A stretch of DNA of 5,870 nt from an uncultured Phycisphaerae bacterium. Lineage in GTDB: Bacteria; Planctomycetota; Phycisphaerae; Phycisphaerales; SM1A02. The stretch covers positions 1-5,870 of the forward strand of contig CALCOW010000427.1 in the NCBI GenBank assembly GCA_937899935.1. Direction: 5' to 3'. The notes under the pieces were generated by a model. The model had not been told where the DNA came from, made no database searches, and saw only the letters and a program-made list of their open reading frames with translations. Position numbers and translations under genes: made by a program. Shown one piece after another: positions 5,143-5,870 of the stretch (position 1 is the stretch's first letter; each line of letters opens with the position of its first letter).

Positions 5143-5709
5143 ATGAACACAGAAGCACCCACTGTTGCAGAACTACGAGCACGTATGCACGACTACTGGT
5201 GGCTCTTTGTCATCGATGGTGTCGTACTGGCTCTACTGGGGGCCGCTATTTTCTTTATCTCCATCTTTAGTCCTGAAGAAGGTATTGATCTGGTTGATAC
5301 GATCTTCGGTTGGCTCCTGATGATTTGGGGTGTCGTCAGCGCCGTGCGTGTGTATTACGCCACACAAGCTGGTGATCCGCTTATTATTTGGATCGCACCG
5401 ATTGCAATCTTTATTCTTGGGCTCATCTTGGCCATCATGGGCGGTTCTGGTTTAGTGAACCTCATGTGGATTTTTGGTTTGATCCTATTGATTCTTGGCG
5501 TGCTTGAGTCCATCTCTGGTTTCAGCATGGACCAGGAACACGCGCCCTTTGCCGTTCTGTCTGGTTTACTTGCAGTGGTCATCGGCGTACTTATTCTCTG
5601 TTTTCCCAAAGATGCAGCACTGTTAATCGCCATCTTCTTTGGTATCGGTGTGTTCCTACGAGGCTTGCTCTTTTGTTGGGCAGGTATGTTGCTCCGCCGC
5701 CCGGCATAA
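5143..5709 (+). CDS. HdeD-family (DUF308) membrane protein
   Basis: This is a 188-residue integral membrane protein, the usual length of HdeD-like proteins (about 190). Six hydrophobic helices fall at about 19-41, 50-72, 80-100, 103-126, 134-153 and 157-183, arranged as DUF308 repeats rich in Gly, Ile and Leu (DGVVLALLGAAIFF, FGWLLMIWGVVSAVR, FGLILLILGVLESISG, LSGLLAVVIGVLILCFP). A short charged N-terminus (AELRARMHDYWW) and a C-terminal RR are typical. In Escherichia coli HdeD helps acid resistance at high cell density. The biochemical role of the family is not settled. The frame stays open upstream to 4786, but the family match begins only after Met 5143 and a purine-rich ribosome-binding site precedes it, so the short start is chosen. 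The preceding 700-base spacer with stable stems suggests control at the leader. No convincing terminator is seen in the 160 bases after the stop. Family is sure; function in this organism is not. Confidence 0.92.
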   Translation: MNTEAPTVAELRARMHDYWWLFVIDGVVLALLGAAIFFISIFSPEEGIDLVDTIFGWLLMIWGVVSAVRVYYATQAGDPLIIWIAPIAIFILGLILAIMGGSGLVNLMWIFGLILLILGVLESISGFSMDQEHAPFAVLSGLLAVVIGVLILCFPKDAALLIAIFFGIGVFLRGLLFCWAGMLLRRPA

Positions 5710-5870
5710 TCTAGCCACTTCTGCTGGCAAGCCCGCTTCAATGCCTGAAAACTAAGATACTTCAGCCCGATACTCCGCGAGTAGCGTGATGCGGCTAACC
5801 TATCTCATTCTCCCGACTTCATGTACCTATCGACTCCCCGTCCGGCCCAACCTTCTGGAAGCCTTTTTGA
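5710..5870. other. Downstream flank without a supported gene
   Basis: TACTC-CGC-GAGTA (5771-5783) is a small hairpin with no T-run. The final bases hold a weak stem CTT/AAG near 5852-5861 and a T5 run at 5864-5868, too weak to call a terminator. On the minus strand a frame open at the window edge ends at 5819-5821, giving only 16 residues, too few to judge. Confidence 0.4.

Noticed and set aside
5771..5868. Terminator for the HdeD-like gene (TACTC-CGC-GAGTA, or the T5 run at 5864-5868).
   Set aside because: The first has a short stem, 3-nt loop and no T-run. The second has only a three-pair stem before the T-run.

Overview
The window holds three convincing protein genes, all on the + strand, with long and unusually structured spacers between them. 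Base composition is balanced (about half G+C by eye). No rRNA, tRNA, CRISPR array or insertion sequence is visible. The genes look bacterial and chromosomal. A large secreted protein of no family I recognise and a start with no Shine-Dalgarno sequence on the first gene would fit Planctomycetota or a similar environmental Gram-negative lineage, but nothing here is diagnostic and I hold that placement loosely.

Layout. Positions 1-169 are a leader with no supported gene. Positions 170-2329 encode a 719-residue APC-superfamily permease fused to a PTS EIIA-type domain and a C-terminal RCK_C (TrkA-C) domain, so the transporter carries its own regulatory module. A likely intrinsic terminator overlaps its stop codon. 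Positions 2330-2660 are a spacer with a 14-bp perfect palindrome nested inside another inverted repeat. Positions 2661-4352 encode a 563-residue exported protein with a signal peptide, two possibly duplicated halves and a Gln-His/Asn tail written as a hexamer repeat. A strong terminator follows at 4406-4440.

Positions 4441-5142 are the most unusual part. This 700-base stretch carries, in order, an operator-like inverted repeat, a candidate promoter, a bulged hairpin, a 39-codon ORF with a very good ribosome-binding site, two short hairpins and a GC palindrome, and a 69-nt imperfect hairpin. The pyrimidine loop of that last hairpin is complementary to the ribosome-binding site of the third gene. 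Positions 5143-5709 encode a 188-residue HdeD-family (DUF308) six-helix membrane protein.

Each gene appears to be its own transcription unit, because terminators follow the first two. In enterobacteria HdeD and an APC-type antiporter both belong to acid resistance. Together with a transporter carrying signal-sensing domains and an exported protein, that makes an envelope or stress role conceivable here, but this is inference. The best candidate for something undescribed is the 4475-5142 leader as a regulatory RNA region controlling the HdeD-like gene.
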